A DNA stretch of 64,000 nt from Rhizobacter sp. OV335 (GTDB lineage Bacteria; Pseudomonadota; Gammaproteobacteria; Burkholderiales; Burkholderiaceae_C): the NCBI RefSeq assembly GCF_900142965.1, contig NZ_FRCQ01000005.1:248001-312000 (forward strand). The letters run 5' to 3'. Positions 22,730 to 31,991 of this stretch are shown in pieces. A program made the translations under genes and the position numbers. A model generated the notes under the pieces. That model had not been told where the DNA came from, made no database searches, and saw only the letters and a list, made by a program, of their open reading frames with translations. Within the stretch, counting starts at the first letter, position 1. Each line of letters starts with the position of its first letter.

Positions 22730-24226
22730 TCAGCCCCGCCGCAGTTGCGCGTGCAGCGCGGCGATCAGGTCCGACGCCCGCAGCGGCGTCGTCGGCGACA
22801 GATCGGCCGCGAGGCCGTGCTGCCACGCGGCTGCGCTCGTTATCTGCTGGGTGTCGGCCGTCGACGATGCATGCGCCGTTGACCAGCGCCCGCCGATCCA
22901 GCCGGCGAGGACGTCGCCGGTGCCGGCGGTGGCCAACGCGGCGTTGCCGGTCGGGTTGATCAGTGGCACGCAAGCTGGTGCCGCGATCACGCTGCCGGAT
23001 CCCTTCAGCAGCACGACGGCTGTAAGGTCGTCGGCCAATGTCTGCGCGGCGCGCAAGCGGTCGGCTTGCACGCTCGCGGTGTTGCTGCTGAGCAGCCGCG
23101 CCGCTTCCAGCGGATGCGGTGTCAGCACGGTGGGCCTGCCGCTGCGGCCGCGCGCGATCAGCAGTTGCCGCAGGCTGTTGTCGGCCGCGACCGCGTTCAG
23201 TGCATCGGCGTCCAGCACCAACCGACCGGCCAGGCTGATCACCCGTGGCAACACGGCACGCACCGCATCGCCGCCGCCACAGCCGCAGACCACGGTGGCC
23301 TCGCGCAGCAGGTCGTGCTGCCACAGCGCGCGGCGGATCATCAGTTCCGGATGCTCGCCATCGAGTGCCGGGCCGGTGTCGTCGAGAAAACTCAGGTAGG
23401 TGCGGCCGGCGCCGGCGGCATGCCCGGCGCGCGCGGCCAGCAAGGCTGCGCCCGCCATGCCAGGTGCGCCGCCGATCACGACCAGGTCGCCGAAGCTGCC
23501 CTTGTGCTGCGCGTGCGCGCGCTGCCAGCCGGCAGGCGAGGGCGGCGCAATGAGCCAGGCGTCGACCGGCCCCGGGTCGACACCGAGATCGTCGAGCCAG
23601 GCTTCGCCACAGTGATCACGCCCGTGGCCGGTGAACAGCCCGGGCTTCAGCGTCAGCAGCGACAGCGTGTGCGTCGCCGTCACGCACGCGTCGCCGTGCG
23701 GCTGTCCGGTGTCCGCGTCGAGGCCGGACGGCACGTCGATCGCGAGCACCGGGCAGGCGAGGGCGTTCAGCGCGTCGATGAGGATCGCGAGCCGACCCTC
23801 GGGCGCGCGGCTCGCACCGATGCCGAGCAGCGCGTCGAGCGCGAGGTCGCCCGCGCGGCCGAAGCCGGCGGGCGCCTGGTCGACCCAGTGCAGGTCTTCG
23901 GCGAGCGCCAGCGCATGGGCCTGCTTCGCATCGCCGCGCAACTGTGCGGCATCGCCCGCCAGCGTCACGAAGGTCTCGATGCCGGCCCGGCGCAGCGCGA
24001 TGGCGGCGACCAGCCCGTCACCGCCGTTGTTGCCGGGGCCGGCCACCACCCACACCCGCCGCGTGTGCGGCGCGAGCGCTCGGGCAAGGCGCGCCACCGC
24101 GTCGCCCGCGCGTTGCATCAGCGTGAACGGCGGCAGCGACTGCAGTGCCGCGCCTTCGATCTCCCGCGTGCGAGCCAGCCCGTGCAGCGGCCACGGCGCG
24201 GGGGTGGCGTGGATGCGCTGCAGCAT
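22730..24226 (-). CDS. nnr: Bifunctional NAD(P)H-hydrate epimerase / ADP-dependent dehydratase
   Basis: Repairs hydrated NADH and NADPH. The 498-residue protein fuses the YjeF_N epimerase domain (about 1-210; VWVVAGPGNNGGDGLVAA) to a ribokinase-like dehydratase domain (about 225-498; the late GTGDVLAGWIGG motif). This two-domain form is the normal E. coli arrangement. It is the last gene of a minus-strand run with the dehydrogenase and amidase genes; the gap to the D-amino-acid dehydrogenase is only 9 bp. Confidence 0.93.
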   Translation of the reverse strand: MLQRIHATPAPWPLHGLARTREIEGAALQSLPPFTLMQRAGDAVARLARALAPHTRRVWVVAGPGNNGGDGLVAAIALRRAGIETFVTLAGDAAQLRGDAKQAHALALAEDLHWVDQAPAGFGRAGDLALDALLGIGASRAPEGRLAILIDALNALACPVLAIDVPSGLDADTGQPHGDACVTATHTLSLLTLKPGLFTGHGRDHCGEAWLDDLGVDPGPVDAWLIAPPSPAGWQRAHAQHKGSFGDLVVIGGAPGMAGAALLAARAGHAAGAGRTYLSFLDDTGPALDGEHPELMIRRALWQHDLLREATVVCGCGGGDAVRAVLPRVISLAGRLVLDADALNAVAADNSLRQLLIARGRSGRPTVLTPHPLEAARLLSSNTASVQADRLRAAQTLADDLTAVVLLKGSGSVIAAPACVPLINPTGNAALATAGTGDVLAGWIGGRWSTAHASSTADTQQITSAAAWQHGLAADLSPTTPLRASDLIAALHAQLRRG

Positions 24227-24235
24227 CGCGATCGG

Positions 24236-25573
24236 TCAGCGCCGCAGGCGCTCGATGCCGAGGCCGTCGACGTCGATCGCCGGCGCGCGCTGCGCGACCT
24301 GGTCGGCGAGCACGCGGGCCGAGCCGCACGCGAGCGCCCAGCCGCTGGAGCCGTGGCCGAGGTTCAGCCAGATGCCGGCCAGCCCGCTCGCGCCCAGCAC
24401 CGGCGGCCCGTCGGGCAGCATCGGCCGCGCGCCTTTCCAGCGCTGCGCCTGGCTCATGCGCGCTGCCCCCGGGAACCAGTCGTTCAGCACCTTGTACAAG
24501 GTGTCGAGCGAGCCCTTGTTCATCGCCTGCGGCGAGCCGCCCAGCTCGGCGCTACCGGCCACCCGCACGCGGGCGCCCATGCGGCTGACGGCCACCTTGT
24601 AGCGCTCGTCCATCAGCGCCGAGCGCGGGCCGACATCGGGGTGGGCCTCGTGGTGGCGCAGCGGCGCCGTCACCGAATAGCCGTAGACCGGTGCGAGCGG
24701 CAGGCGCAGGCCGTGCGGCGACAGCAGCTCCGGCGCGCCCATCGCGGCGCACACGACGATCGCGTCGAAGCTCAGCGTCTGCGATTCGGCGATCGCCGGC
24801 GGCGTGCTGCGGCGGCCGCTGTCGCTGGTCGGCGTCGCGAGCGTCGACTCCTCGGCCGACAACTGCAGGTGCGTGAGCTGCGGCCGCAGCCCGGGCTCGA
24901 TGCGGCTGACGGTGGAGTGGAAGTTGAAGCGTGCGCCCAGGCGCTGCGCCTCGGCGCGCATCAGCCCGGCGAACTGGCGGCAGTTGCCGACCTCGTCGTT
25001 CGGCAGGTACAGGCCGCCGTGCAGCGGCGTGTCGGGGTTCAGGCCGGGCTCGACGCGGCGGCATTGCGCGGCATCGAGCGTCTCGAAGCGGATGCCCAGG
25101 TCGTGCAGCATCGCGATGCCGGGCTGCGCGTGCGCGGCGTCGCGCGCGCTGCGCCACAGCACGAGGTAGCCGTCGGTGCGCTCGTACTCGAGCTGCAGCG
25201 TGGCCGTCAGCTTGTGCAGGCGGTCGCGGCTGAACAGCGCCAGCCGCTGCATGCGCGTGCGGTTGGCGCGGAAGCTGTGCAGGCTGCTGGCGCGCCACCA
25301 GCGCCAGATCCAGCCGAGCGTCGCCAGGTCGAGCGACGGGTTCACGCGCACCGGCGAATGCTTGCTGAACAGGTGGCGCAGCACCTTGCCCGGCATGCCC
25401 GGCGCGGCCCACGGCGTCACGTAGCCGGGGGCGATCACGCCGGCGTTCGCGAAGCTGGTTTCGGCGGCCACGCTGCCGCGGCGTTCGAACACCGTAACGT
25501 CATGGCCGTCGGCGGCCAGTTCATAGGCGGACGTGACGCCGACGATGCCGGCGCCGATCACGGCGACGCGCAT
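24236..25573 (-). CDS. dadA: D-amino acid dehydrogenase (DadA-type)
   Basis: FAD-dependent enzyme that oxidises D-amino acids to oxoacids at the membrane. The 445-residue protein begins MRVAVIGAGIVGVTSAYEL, with the GxGxxG FAD motif at residues 4-11, then ETSFANAGVIAPGYVTPW, a strong DadA signature. The start at 25573 is fixed by a TGATG overlap with the amidase stop. The C-terminus has WLNLGHGSSGWALACGSARV. No racemase (dadX) lies next to it; the adjacent amidase suggests a small amino acid or amide catabolic unit, but that is inference. Confidence 0.9.
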   Translation of the reverse strand: MRVAVIGAGIVGVTSAYELAADGHDVTVFERRGSVAAETSFANAGVIAPGYVTPWAAPGMPGKVLRHLFSKHSPVRVNPSLDLATLGWIWRWWRASSLHSFRANRTRMQRLALFSRDRLHKLTATLQLEYERTDGYLVLWRSARDAAHAQPGIAMLHDLGIRFETLDAAQCRRVEPGLNPDTPLHGGLYLPNDEVGNCRQFAGLMRAEAQRLGARFNFHSTVSRIEPGLRPQLTHLQLSAEESTLATPTSDSGRRSTPPAIAESQTLSFDAIVVCAAMGAPELLSPHGLRLPLAPVYGYSVTAPLRHHEAHPDVGPRSALMDERYKVAVSRMGARVRVAGSAELGGSPQAMNKGSLDTLYKVLNDWFPGAARMSQAQRWKGARPMLPDGPPVLGASGLAGIWLNLGHGSSGWALACGSARVLADQVAQRAPAIDVDGLGIERLRR

Positions 25574-26925
25574 CAGGCGGCCTCCGCGTCGGACAGCGCG
25601 CGCTCGATCGCGAGCGAGGCGTCGAGCACGGTGTCGTCGCGCAACGCGCTGCTCCACACCATCAGGCCGACCGGCAGCTCGCCGGCACGCTGGCAGGGCA
25701 GCGACAGCGCGCAGCCGTCGAGCATGTTGATGACCGACGGGTTGCGCAGCAGGCGCGCATTGGTCGAGAAGAAGGCGTCGTCGCTGTGCAGGTCGGCCAC
25801 CAGCGGCGCGAGCATCGGCACGGTGGGGCTCAGCAGCGCGTCGAACGGCGCGAGCCGCGGTGTCATGCGGGCGATCCAGTCGGCGCGGGCTTTCAGCACG
25901 GCGATGTAGTCGGCGGCGCTCATGCGCTCGCCACGGCGGATGCGCAGCGCGACGCGCGGGTCGTAGTCGGCTTCGCGTGCGGTCAGCAGCGAGCGGTGCC
26001 AGGCCCAGCTCTCGGCGGCGGGCAGGCCGCCGGCGGCATTGATCGCGGCCAGTTCGTCGACCTCGGGCAGCGCGATCTCGTGCAGGCGGGCACCGGCGCG
26101 GCGCAGCGTCGCGAGGCTGCGTTCGAAGGCCGAGGCGACGGCTGCGTCGAGGCCGTCGAGGAAGGCGCCGCCGGGCACGGCCAGCGTCAGCGCGGCGACC
26201 GGCCGTTGCGCCAGCACGACGCGGCGCGCGGCCAGGATTTCATGCAGCAGCACCGCATCGCGCACCGAGCGGGTGATCGCGCTGGCCGTGTCGAGCGAGG
26301 TCGACAGCGGGATCGCGCCGTCGAGCGGCGTCAGGCGCGCGGTGTTCTTGAAGCCGACCAGGCCTTGCAGCGCCGCCGGGATGCGGATCGAGCCGCCGGT
26401 GTCGGAGCCGAGCGCGGCCCAGGCGGCGCCGCTCGCGACCGAGGTCGCACCGCCCGAGGTCGAGCCGCCGGGAATGCGCGGCGGTGTATCGAGCACGGCG
26501 GTGGCTGCATTCAGCGGCGTGCCGTGGTGCGGGTTGATGCCGACGCCGGAGAACGCGAACTCGGTCAGGTTCGTGTGGCCGACCAGCGCGGCGCCGGCGG
26601 CTCGCAGGCGCGAGACGGCGCTGCAGTCGCGCGTGGCAGGCTGCGCGTCGGCGAGGGCGCGCGAGCCGCCGGTTGTCGGATGGCCCGCCACGTCGAACAG
26701 GTCCTTGATGCTGACGGCCAGGCCCGCGAGCGGCGGTAGCGGCAGGCCGGCCGCGGCCTGCGCGTCGATGCCGGCCGCGACGGCCTGCGTGCCGGCGAAG
26801 CGTCGGATGAACGTGTGCCGGTTGACGGGGCGGTCGGCGGCGGCCTGGCTGCGCGCGAGGGCGTCGACAGCGGTCGAGCGACGCTGCTGGATGTCGCTGA
26901 CGGCAGCGGTGAGGTCAAGAGGCAT
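25573..26925 (-). CDS. Amidase-signature family hydrolase
   Basis: A 450-residue amidase of the Ser-cisSer-Lys class that hydrolyses a C-N amide bond. The triad can be placed: Lys74 (AVSIKDLFDVAG), cis-Ser155 (IPGGSTSGGAT) and nucleophile Ser179 (GSDTGGSIRIPA), with the 24-residue Ser-Ser spacing known in the family. It is not GatA, since the window shows no gatB or gatC and the sequence resembles generic amidases. It is translationally coupled to dadA by a 1-nt overlap. The substrate is unknown. Confidence 0.87.
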   Translation of the reverse strand: MPLDLTAAVSDIQQRRSTAVDALARSQAAADRPVNRHTFIRRFAGTQAVAAGIDAQAAAGLPLPPLAGLAVSIKDLFDVAGHPTTGGSRALADAQPATRDCSAVSRLRAAGAALVGHTNLTEFAFSGVGINPHHGTPLNAATAVLDTPPRIPGGSTSGGATSVASGAAWAALGSDTGGSIRIPAALQGLVGFKNTARLTPLDGAIPLSTSLDTASAITRSVRDAVLLHEILAARRVVLAQRPVAALTLAVPGGAFLDGLDAAVASAFERSLATLRRAGARLHEIALPEVDELAAINAAGGLPAAESWAWHRSLLTAREADYDPRVALRIRRGERMSAADYIAVLKARADWIARMTPRLAPFDALLSPTVPMLAPLVADLHSDDAFFSTNARLLRNPSVINMLDGCALSLPCQRAGELPVGLMVWSSALRDDTVLDASLAIERALSDAEAA

Positions 26926-26943
26926 GGGGAGGGGAGGGGGCCG

Positions 26944-26952
26944 TGCTACACT
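26944..26952 (+). promoter_or_regulatory. Candidate extended -10 promoter of rpsB
   Basis: TGCTACACT gives an extended -10 (TGn plus TACACT) 168 nt before the rpsB start, just outside the divergent amidase start. No clear -35, as often with extended -10 promoters. The resulting leader would be about 160 nt long (26958-27119). Long rpsB leaders are known sites of S2 autoregulation; I cannot define a structure here. Confidence 0.4.
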
Positions 26953-27119
26953 CTACGGGTTTATCTGAATGCACTTCTTCACTCATACCGAGAGAGGGTG
27001 GTGCAGCAGAAAACAAATCGCGAATCCGGCTGTTGAAAGGTGTTGCGAAGGCAGATGTCACTCGGTGACAAGACCCTTGCAATTCGAGACGGATTCTAGA
27101 ACCAACCTTTGGAGTTCAC

Positions 27120-27866
27120 ATGACCATCACCATGCGTGAGATGCTGGAAGCCGGCGTCCATTTCGGCCACCAAACCCGCTTCTGGAACCCGAAGATGGCT
27201 CCGTACATCTACGGCCATCGCAACAAGATCCACATCATCAACCTCGAGAAGACGCAGCCGCTCTTCAACGACGCGTTGAAATTCATCCGCCAGCTGGCAG
27301 CACGCCGCGGCACCATCCTGATGATCGGCACCAAGCGCCAGGCTCGCGACGTCATCGCGATGGAAGCCCGCCGCGCCGGAATGCCCTTCGTCGACCAGCG
27401 CTGGCTGGGCGGCATGATGACCAACTTCAAGACGGTCAAGGGCTCGCTGAAGAAGCTGAAGGACATGCAGGCTCAGATCGAAGCCGGCACCGAGATCCGC
27501 ATCAAGAAGGAAGCGCTGATGTTCCAGCGCGACCTGGCCAAGCTCGAGAAGGACATCGGCGGCATCCAGGACATGAACGCGCTGCCTGACGCGATGTTCG
27601 TGATCGACGTCGGCTACCACAAGATCGCCGTCGCCGAAGCCAAGAAGCTCGGCATCCCGGTGATCGGCATCGTCGACTCGAACCACTCGCCCGAAGGCAT
27701 CGACTACGTGATCCCCGGCAACGACGACTCGTCGAAGGCCGTGGCGCTGTACGCCAAGGCGGTGGCCGATGCCATCATCGACGGCCGCGCGAACGCGACC
27801 AACGAAGTGGTGCAAGCCGTTTCGGCCGAGGGCGATGAGTTCGTGGAAGTCAGCGAAAACGCCTGA
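27120..27866 (+). CDS. rpsB: 30S ribosomal protein S2
   Basis: S2 of the small subunit, 248 residues, with typical [20 protein letters not shown] start and the [20 protein letters not shown] motif. GGAG (27110-27113) supports the ATG at 27120. It heads the rpsB-tsf-pyrH-frr cluster but is followed at once by an intrinsic terminator, so tsf may be expressed partly by read-through. Confidence 0.98.
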   Translation: MTITMREMLEAGVHFGHQTRFWNPKMAPYIYGHRNKIHIINLEKTQPLFNDALKFIRQLAARRGTILMIGTKRQARDVIAMEARRAGMPFVDQRWLGGMMTNFKTVKGSLKKLKDMQAQIEAGTEIRIKKEALMFQRDLAKLEKDIGGIQDMNALPDAMFVIDVGYHKIAVAEAKKLGIPVIGIVDSNHSPEGIDYVIPGNDDSSKAVALYAKAVADAIIDGRANATNEVVQAVSAEGDEFVEVSENA

Positions 27867-27901
27867 TCACGACGCCCCTGCGCGCTGAAAGGCGAGCACA
27901 C

Positions 27902-27927
27902 AAAGGGGCTTTACAGCCCCTTTTTTT
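27902..27927 (+). terminator. Rho-independent terminator between rpsB and tsf
   Basis: 9-bp stem AAAGGGGCT / AGCCCCTTT with a TTAC loop, followed by a T-run. The position between rpsB and tsf matches the attenuating terminator known from the E. coli rpsB-tsf operon. Confidence 0.88.
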
Positions 27928-27988
27928 CAACCCGAGATGATTCAGGCGCCCGGCCTCCGGCGGGGCGTCCAGCAAACGGAGATTCAAG

Positions 27989-28906
27989 ATGGCTGCAATC
28001 ACTGCAAGCATGGTCGGCGAACTGCGCGCGAAGACCGACGCCCCGATGATGGAATGCAAGAAGGCGCTGACGGAAGCCGGCGGCGACATGGAAAAGGCCG
28101 AAGAGCTGCTGCGCGTCAAGCTGGGCAGCAAGGCCGGCAAGGCCGCCTCGCGCGTCACCGCTGAAGGCGTGGTCACGGCCGCGGTCGTCGGCAGCGCCGG
28201 TGCGCTGGTCGAAGTCAACTGCGAGACCGACTTCACCTCGAAGAACGACATGTTCCTGAACTTCGCGAAGGCCTGCGCGCAGCTGGCCGCCGAGAAGAAC
28301 CCGGCCGACCTGGCCGCGCTGGCCGCGCTGTCGTACTCGCAGGACGGCTACGGCCCGACGCTCGACGACGTCCGCAAGGGCCTGATCGGCACCATCGGCG
28401 AGAACATGACGATCCGCCGCTTCAAGCGCTATGAAGGCGCCAAGCTCGCGAGCTACCTGCACGGCACCCGCATCGGCGTGCTGGTCGAGTTCGACGGCGA
28501 CGAGACCGCCGCCAAGGACGTCGCGATGCACATCGCCGCGATGAAGCCGGTGTCGCTCGCCTCGTCGGAAGTGCCGGCCGAGCTGATCGAGAAGGAACGT
28601 GCCGTGGCCGCCGGCAAGGCCGCCGAAGACGCGAAGGCCGCCGAAGCCGCCGGCAAGCCGGTGCAGTCGGCCGAGATCGTCACGAAGCGCATCGAAGGCT
28701 CGGTGCAGAAGTTCCTGAAGGAAGTCAGCCTGCTGAACCAGACCTTCGTCAAGAACGACAAGCAGACCGTCGAGCAGATGCTCAAGGGCGCGAACACGTC
28801 GGTCAAGGGCTTCACGCTGTACGTCGTCGGCGAAGGCATCGAGAAGAAGGTCGACGACTTCGCGGCCGAAGTGGCGGCGCAGGTCGCTGCTGCCAAGGGC
28901 GGCTGA
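27989..28906 (+). CDS. tsf: Elongation factor Ts
   Basis: Nucleotide-exchange factor of EF-Tu. The 305-residue protein has the N-terminal UBA-like segment with [19 protein letters not shown] and the [13 protein letters not shown] core motif, followed by a dimerisation domain. A GGAG lies 9 nt before the ATG at 27989. Length is normal. Confidence 0.98.
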   Translation: MAAITASMVGELRAKTDAPMMECKKALTEAGGDMEKAEELLRVKLGSKAGKAASRVTAEGVVTAAVVGSAGALVEVNCETDFTSKNDMFLNFAKACAQLAAEKNPADLAALAALSYSQDGYGPTLDDVRKGLIGTIGENMTIRRFKRYEGAKLASYLHGTRIGVLVEFDGDETAAKDVAMHIAAMKPVSLASSEVPAELIEKERAVAAGKAAEDAKAAEAAGKPVQSAEIVTKRIEGSVQKFLKEVSLLNQTFVKNDKQTVEQMLKGANTSVKGFTLYVVGEGIEKKVDDFAAEVAAQVAAAKGG

Positions 28907-29007
28907 TCGCACAACGCGATTGAAACGGCGGGGCGCTCACGAGGCGCTCCGTCGCGATGGTTAGACTTCAGCGCCGCAAGGCCTGGCCAACACGGGGAGA
29001 AAATCGC

Positions 29008-29718
29008 ATGCCGGCGTACAAGCGCATCCTGCTCAAGCTCTCGGGCGAGGCCCTGATGGGCGACGACGCCTACGGGATCAACCGCGCCACCATCGTTCGC
29101 ATGGTGCGCGAGGTGCAAGAGGTCACGCAGCTCGGCTGCGAGGTCGCCGTCGTGATCGGCGGCGGCAACATCTTCCGCGGCGTGGCCGGTGGTGCGGTCG
29201 GCATGGACCGCGCGACCGCCGACTACATGGGCATGCTCGCCACGGTGATGAACTCGCTGGCGCTGGCCGACACGATGCGCCAGGAAGGCATGACGGCGCG
29301 CGTGATGTCGGCCATCAGCATCGAGCAGGTCGTCGAACCCTATGTGCGGCCGAAGGCCCTGCAGTACCTCGAGGAAGGCAAGGTCGTGATCTTCGCGGCC
29401 GGCACCGGCAACCCGTTCTTCACGACCGACACGGCCGCTGCGCTGCGCGGCGCCGAGATGGGCGCCGAGATCGTGCTGAAGGCGACCAAGGTCGACGGCG
29501 TCTACAGTGCCGACCCCAAGAAAGACCCGAGCGCGACGCGCTACAGTCAGATCAGTTTCGATGAGGCCATCACCCGCAACCTGCAGGTGCTGGATGCCAC
29601 GGCGTTCGCACTGTGCCGCGACCAGAAGTTGCCGATCAAGGTGTTCAGCATCTTCAAGGCCGGCGCACTGAAGCGTGTGGTGATGGGTGAGGACGAGGGA
29701 ACTCTCGTCCACGTATGA
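29008..29718 (+). CDS. pyrH: UMP kinase
   Basis: Hexameric bacterial UMP kinase that makes UDP. The 236-residue product begins [19 protein letters not shown], with the GGGNIFRG phosphate loop and the [20 protein letters not shown] segment. The ATG at 29008 is preceded by GGGGAGA (28994-29000); an upstream in-frame ATG at 28957 is not supported. Classical place between tsf and frr. Confidence 0.97.
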   Translation: MPAYKRILLKLSGEALMGDDAYGINRATIVRMVREVQEVTQLGCEVAVVIGGGNIFRGVAGGAVGMDRATADYMGMLATVMNSLALADTMRQEGMTARVMSAISIEQVVEPYVRPKALQYLEEGKVVIFAAGTGNPFFTTDTAAALRGAEMGAEIVLKATKVDGVYSADPKKDPSATRYSQISFDEAITRNLQVLDATAFALCRDQKLPIKVFSIFKAGALKRVVMGEDEGTLVHV

Positions 29719-29736
29719 GCGTGTGAGGAAACCGAC

Positions 29737-30297
29737 ATGAGCATCGCCGACATCAAGAAGACGGCCGAGCAGAAGATGGGCCGGACGATCGAATCGTTCA
29801 AGGGTGAACTGCAGAAGATCCGCACCGGCCGGGCCCACCCCGGCCTGCTCGACCAGGTGCAGGTCGACTACTACGGCTCGATGCTGCCGATCAGCCAGGT
29901 CGCCAACGTGACCCTGCTGGACGCGCGCACGATCACCGTGCAGCCCTGGGAAAAGGGCATGGGCGCGAAGATCGAGAAGGCCATCCGCGAATCCGACCTG
30001 GGCCTGAACCCGTCGTCGCAGGGCGACCTGCTGCGCGTGCCGATGCCCGCGCTGACCGAAGAGCGCCGCCGCGACCTGACCAAGGTCGTGCGCAACGCCG
30101 GTGAAGACGCCAAGATCGCGGCGCGCAACCTGCGCCGCGATGCCAACGAGCACGCGAAGAAGCTGCTGAAGGACAAGGAGATCACCGAAGACGACGAGCG
30201 CCGCTCGCTCGACGAGGTGCAGAAGCTGACCGACCGCACGATCGCCGAGATCGATCGGCTGATTGCCGGCAAAGAAGCGGAGATCATGGCCGTCTGA
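29737..30297 (+). CDS. frr: Ribosome recycling factor
   Basis: RRF dissociates ribosomes after termination with EF-G. The 186-residue length is standard, with [15 protein letters not shown], the TVQPWEKGM hinge segment and a C-terminal helix with Glu/Lys repeats. It begins 18 nt after pyrH. Confidence 0.98.
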   Translation: MSIADIKKTAEQKMGRTIESFKGELQKIRTGRAHPGLLDQVQVDYYGSMLPISQVANVTLLDARTITVQPWEKGMGAKIEKAIRESDLGLNPSSQGDLLRVPMPALTEERRRDLTKVVRNAGEDAKIAARNLRRDANEHAKKLLKDKEITEDDERRSLDEVQKLTDRTIAEIDRLIAGKEAEIMAV

Positions 30298-30307
30298 CGA
30301 CGTGGCC

Positions 30308-31084
30308 ATGAACACCAGCATCGTTTCTTCTCTTTTTTCCAGAGCGCCTGCCGTGGAAGCCGCCGCCCGCGTCCCGCGCCACGTGGCGATCGTGATGGAC
30401 GGCAACGGCCGCTGGGCCAAGAAGCGGCTGATGCCGCGCTTCTTCGGCCACAAGCAGGGCGTCGATGCGCTGGTGCGCACCGTCGAGGCCTGCGCCGACC
30501 GCGGCATCGAGTACCTCACCGTGTTCGCGTTCTCGTCCGAGAACTGGAAGCGTCCGACCGAAGAGGTGTCGGGACTGATGAGCCTGGTGCTGGTCGCGGT
30601 GTCCAAGTACCTGGCCAAGCTGGCGGGCGAGGGCGTGCGCATCCGCATCGTCGGCGACCGCTCGCAGGTGTCCGACAAGGTGCGTGCCGCCTGGGACGAG
30701 GCCGAGCGCACCACCGCCGAGAACCGGCGCATCACGCTGTCGGTCGCGTTCAACTACGGCGGCCGCTGGGACGTCGTGCAGGCCTGCCAGCAGGCCATCG
30801 CCGCCGGCGTGCCGGCGCACGAGCTCGACGAAGCGAAGCTCGGCAGCTACATGGCGATGAACTTCGCGCCCGATCCCGATCTGTTCATCCGCACCGGCGG
30901 CGAGGTGCGCATCAGCAACTTCCTGCTGTGGCAGGTGGCGTACTCCGAGCTGGTGTTCAGCGAATGCCTGTGGCCGGAGTTCGGCGTCGCGCAGCTCGAT
31001 GCCGCGCTCGCCGACTACGCGAGCCGCGACCGCCGCTTCGGCCGCGTCAACAGCGGCGACGTGACCGCCGAAGCGGGGGCCTGA
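30308..31084 (+). CDS. uppS: Undecaprenyl diphosphate synthase
   Basis: Cis-prenyltransferase that builds the C55 lipid carrier for peptidoglycan and O-antigen. The 258-residue protein has VAIVMDGNGRWAKKR with catalytic Asp31, the TVFAFSSENWKRP motif and DLFIRTGGEVRISNF. I use the ATG at 30308; an in-frame ATG upstream at 30263 overlaps frr and is not needed. Its stop is 2 nt before the cdsA GTG. Confidence 0.96.
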   Translation: MNTSIVSSLFSRAPAVEAAARVPRHVAIVMDGNGRWAKKRLMPRFFGHKQGVDALVRTVEACADRGIEYLTVFAFSSENWKRPTEEVSGLMSLVLVAVSKYLAKLAGEGVRIRIVGDRSQVSDKVRAAWDEAERTTAENRRITLSVAFNYGGRWDVVQACQQAIAAGVPAHELDEAKLGSYMAMNFAPDPDLFIRTGGEVRISNFLLWQVAYSELVFSECLWPEFGVAQLDAALADYASRDRRFGRVNSGDVTAEAGA

Positions 31085-31086
31085 GC

Positions 31087-31923
31087 GTGCTGAAGCAACG
31101 CGTCATCACGGCCGTCGTGCTGTTGATCATCCTGCTGCCGGCGATGTTCGCGCCGATGGCCTGGCCGTTCGCGCTGATCACGCTGCTGATGATCGGCGCG
31201 GCCGGTTGGGAATGGGCGCGCCTGAATGCGGCCGGCTCGGCGCTGGCGATCGGCTTCGGCGTGCTGCTGGCCGCCGCCTGCGCCGCTGCGATGGCCGCCG
31301 GCTGGGTGCACCCCGGCGCGAGCCCGGCCTGGTGGCTGGCGTTCGCGGTCTGGGTGCTGGGCGGCGCGCTGGCGCTGCGCGTCGGGCCGTCGGCCTGGCC
31401 GCAACTGCCGGCCGTGGCGCGCTGGGTGCTCGGTTTCGCTGCGCTGTGGACGGCGTGGCTCGCGCTCGCCAGCGCCAAGACCATCGGCGTCAACTACCTG
31501 CTGTCGGTGCTGTGCCTGGTGTGGGCCGCCGACATCGCCGCCTACTTCGGGGGCAAGGCCTTCGGTCGCCGAAAGCTTGCCCTGGCCATCAGCCCCGGCA
31601 AGAGCTGGGAAGGCGTCTGGAGCGGCATGCTCGGCGTGCTGGTGCTGGCCGGCGCCTGGATCGCGCTCGACCGGGCTGTCCAGCCCGATTCGGCCAGCCT
31701 CTACACGCTGCTGCTGCAGCGCTTCGGGGTGCTCGGCCTGGTGCTGTCGCTGGTGTTCCTGTCCGCGATGAGCGTGGTCGGCGACCTGGTCGAGTCGCTG
31801 GTCAAGCGCGCGGCCGGCGCCAAGGACAGCAGCGGCTTGTTGCCCGGCCATGGCGGCGTGCTCGACCGCGTCGACGCATTGCTGCCGGTGTTCCCGATCG
31901 CGATGGCACTCAGTTCGCTGTAG
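31087..31923 (+). CDS. cdsA: Phosphatidate cytidylyltransferase
   Basis: Inner-membrane enzyme that makes CDP-diacylglycerol. The 278-residue protein has about eight hydrophobic helices, and its C-terminus holds the CDS signature beginning SLVKRAAGAKDSSG and continuing PGHGGVLDRVD. The start is a GTG at 31087, 2 nt behind uppS, giving MLKQRVITAVVLL; no ATG in frame would keep the first helix. Confidence 0.94.
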   Translation: MLKQRVITAVVLLIILLPAMFAPMAWPFALITLLMIGAAGWEWARLNAAGSALAIGFGVLLAAACAAAMAAGWVHPGASPAWWLAFAVWVLGGALALRVGPSAWPQLPAVARWVLGFAALWTAWLALASAKTIGVNYLLSVLCLVWAADIAAYFGGKAFGRRKLALAISPGKSWEGVWSGMLGVLVLAGAWIALDRAVQPDSASLYTLLLQRFGVLGLVLSLVFLSAMSVVGDLVESLVKRAAGAKDSSGLLPGHGGVLDRVDALLPVFPIAMALSSL

Positions 31924-31991
31924 TGGCCGATCTCGGCAGCACTCCTCGGCAGCATTCCCCGGCACCACGCCCTCTTTCGCCAGGCTCACCG

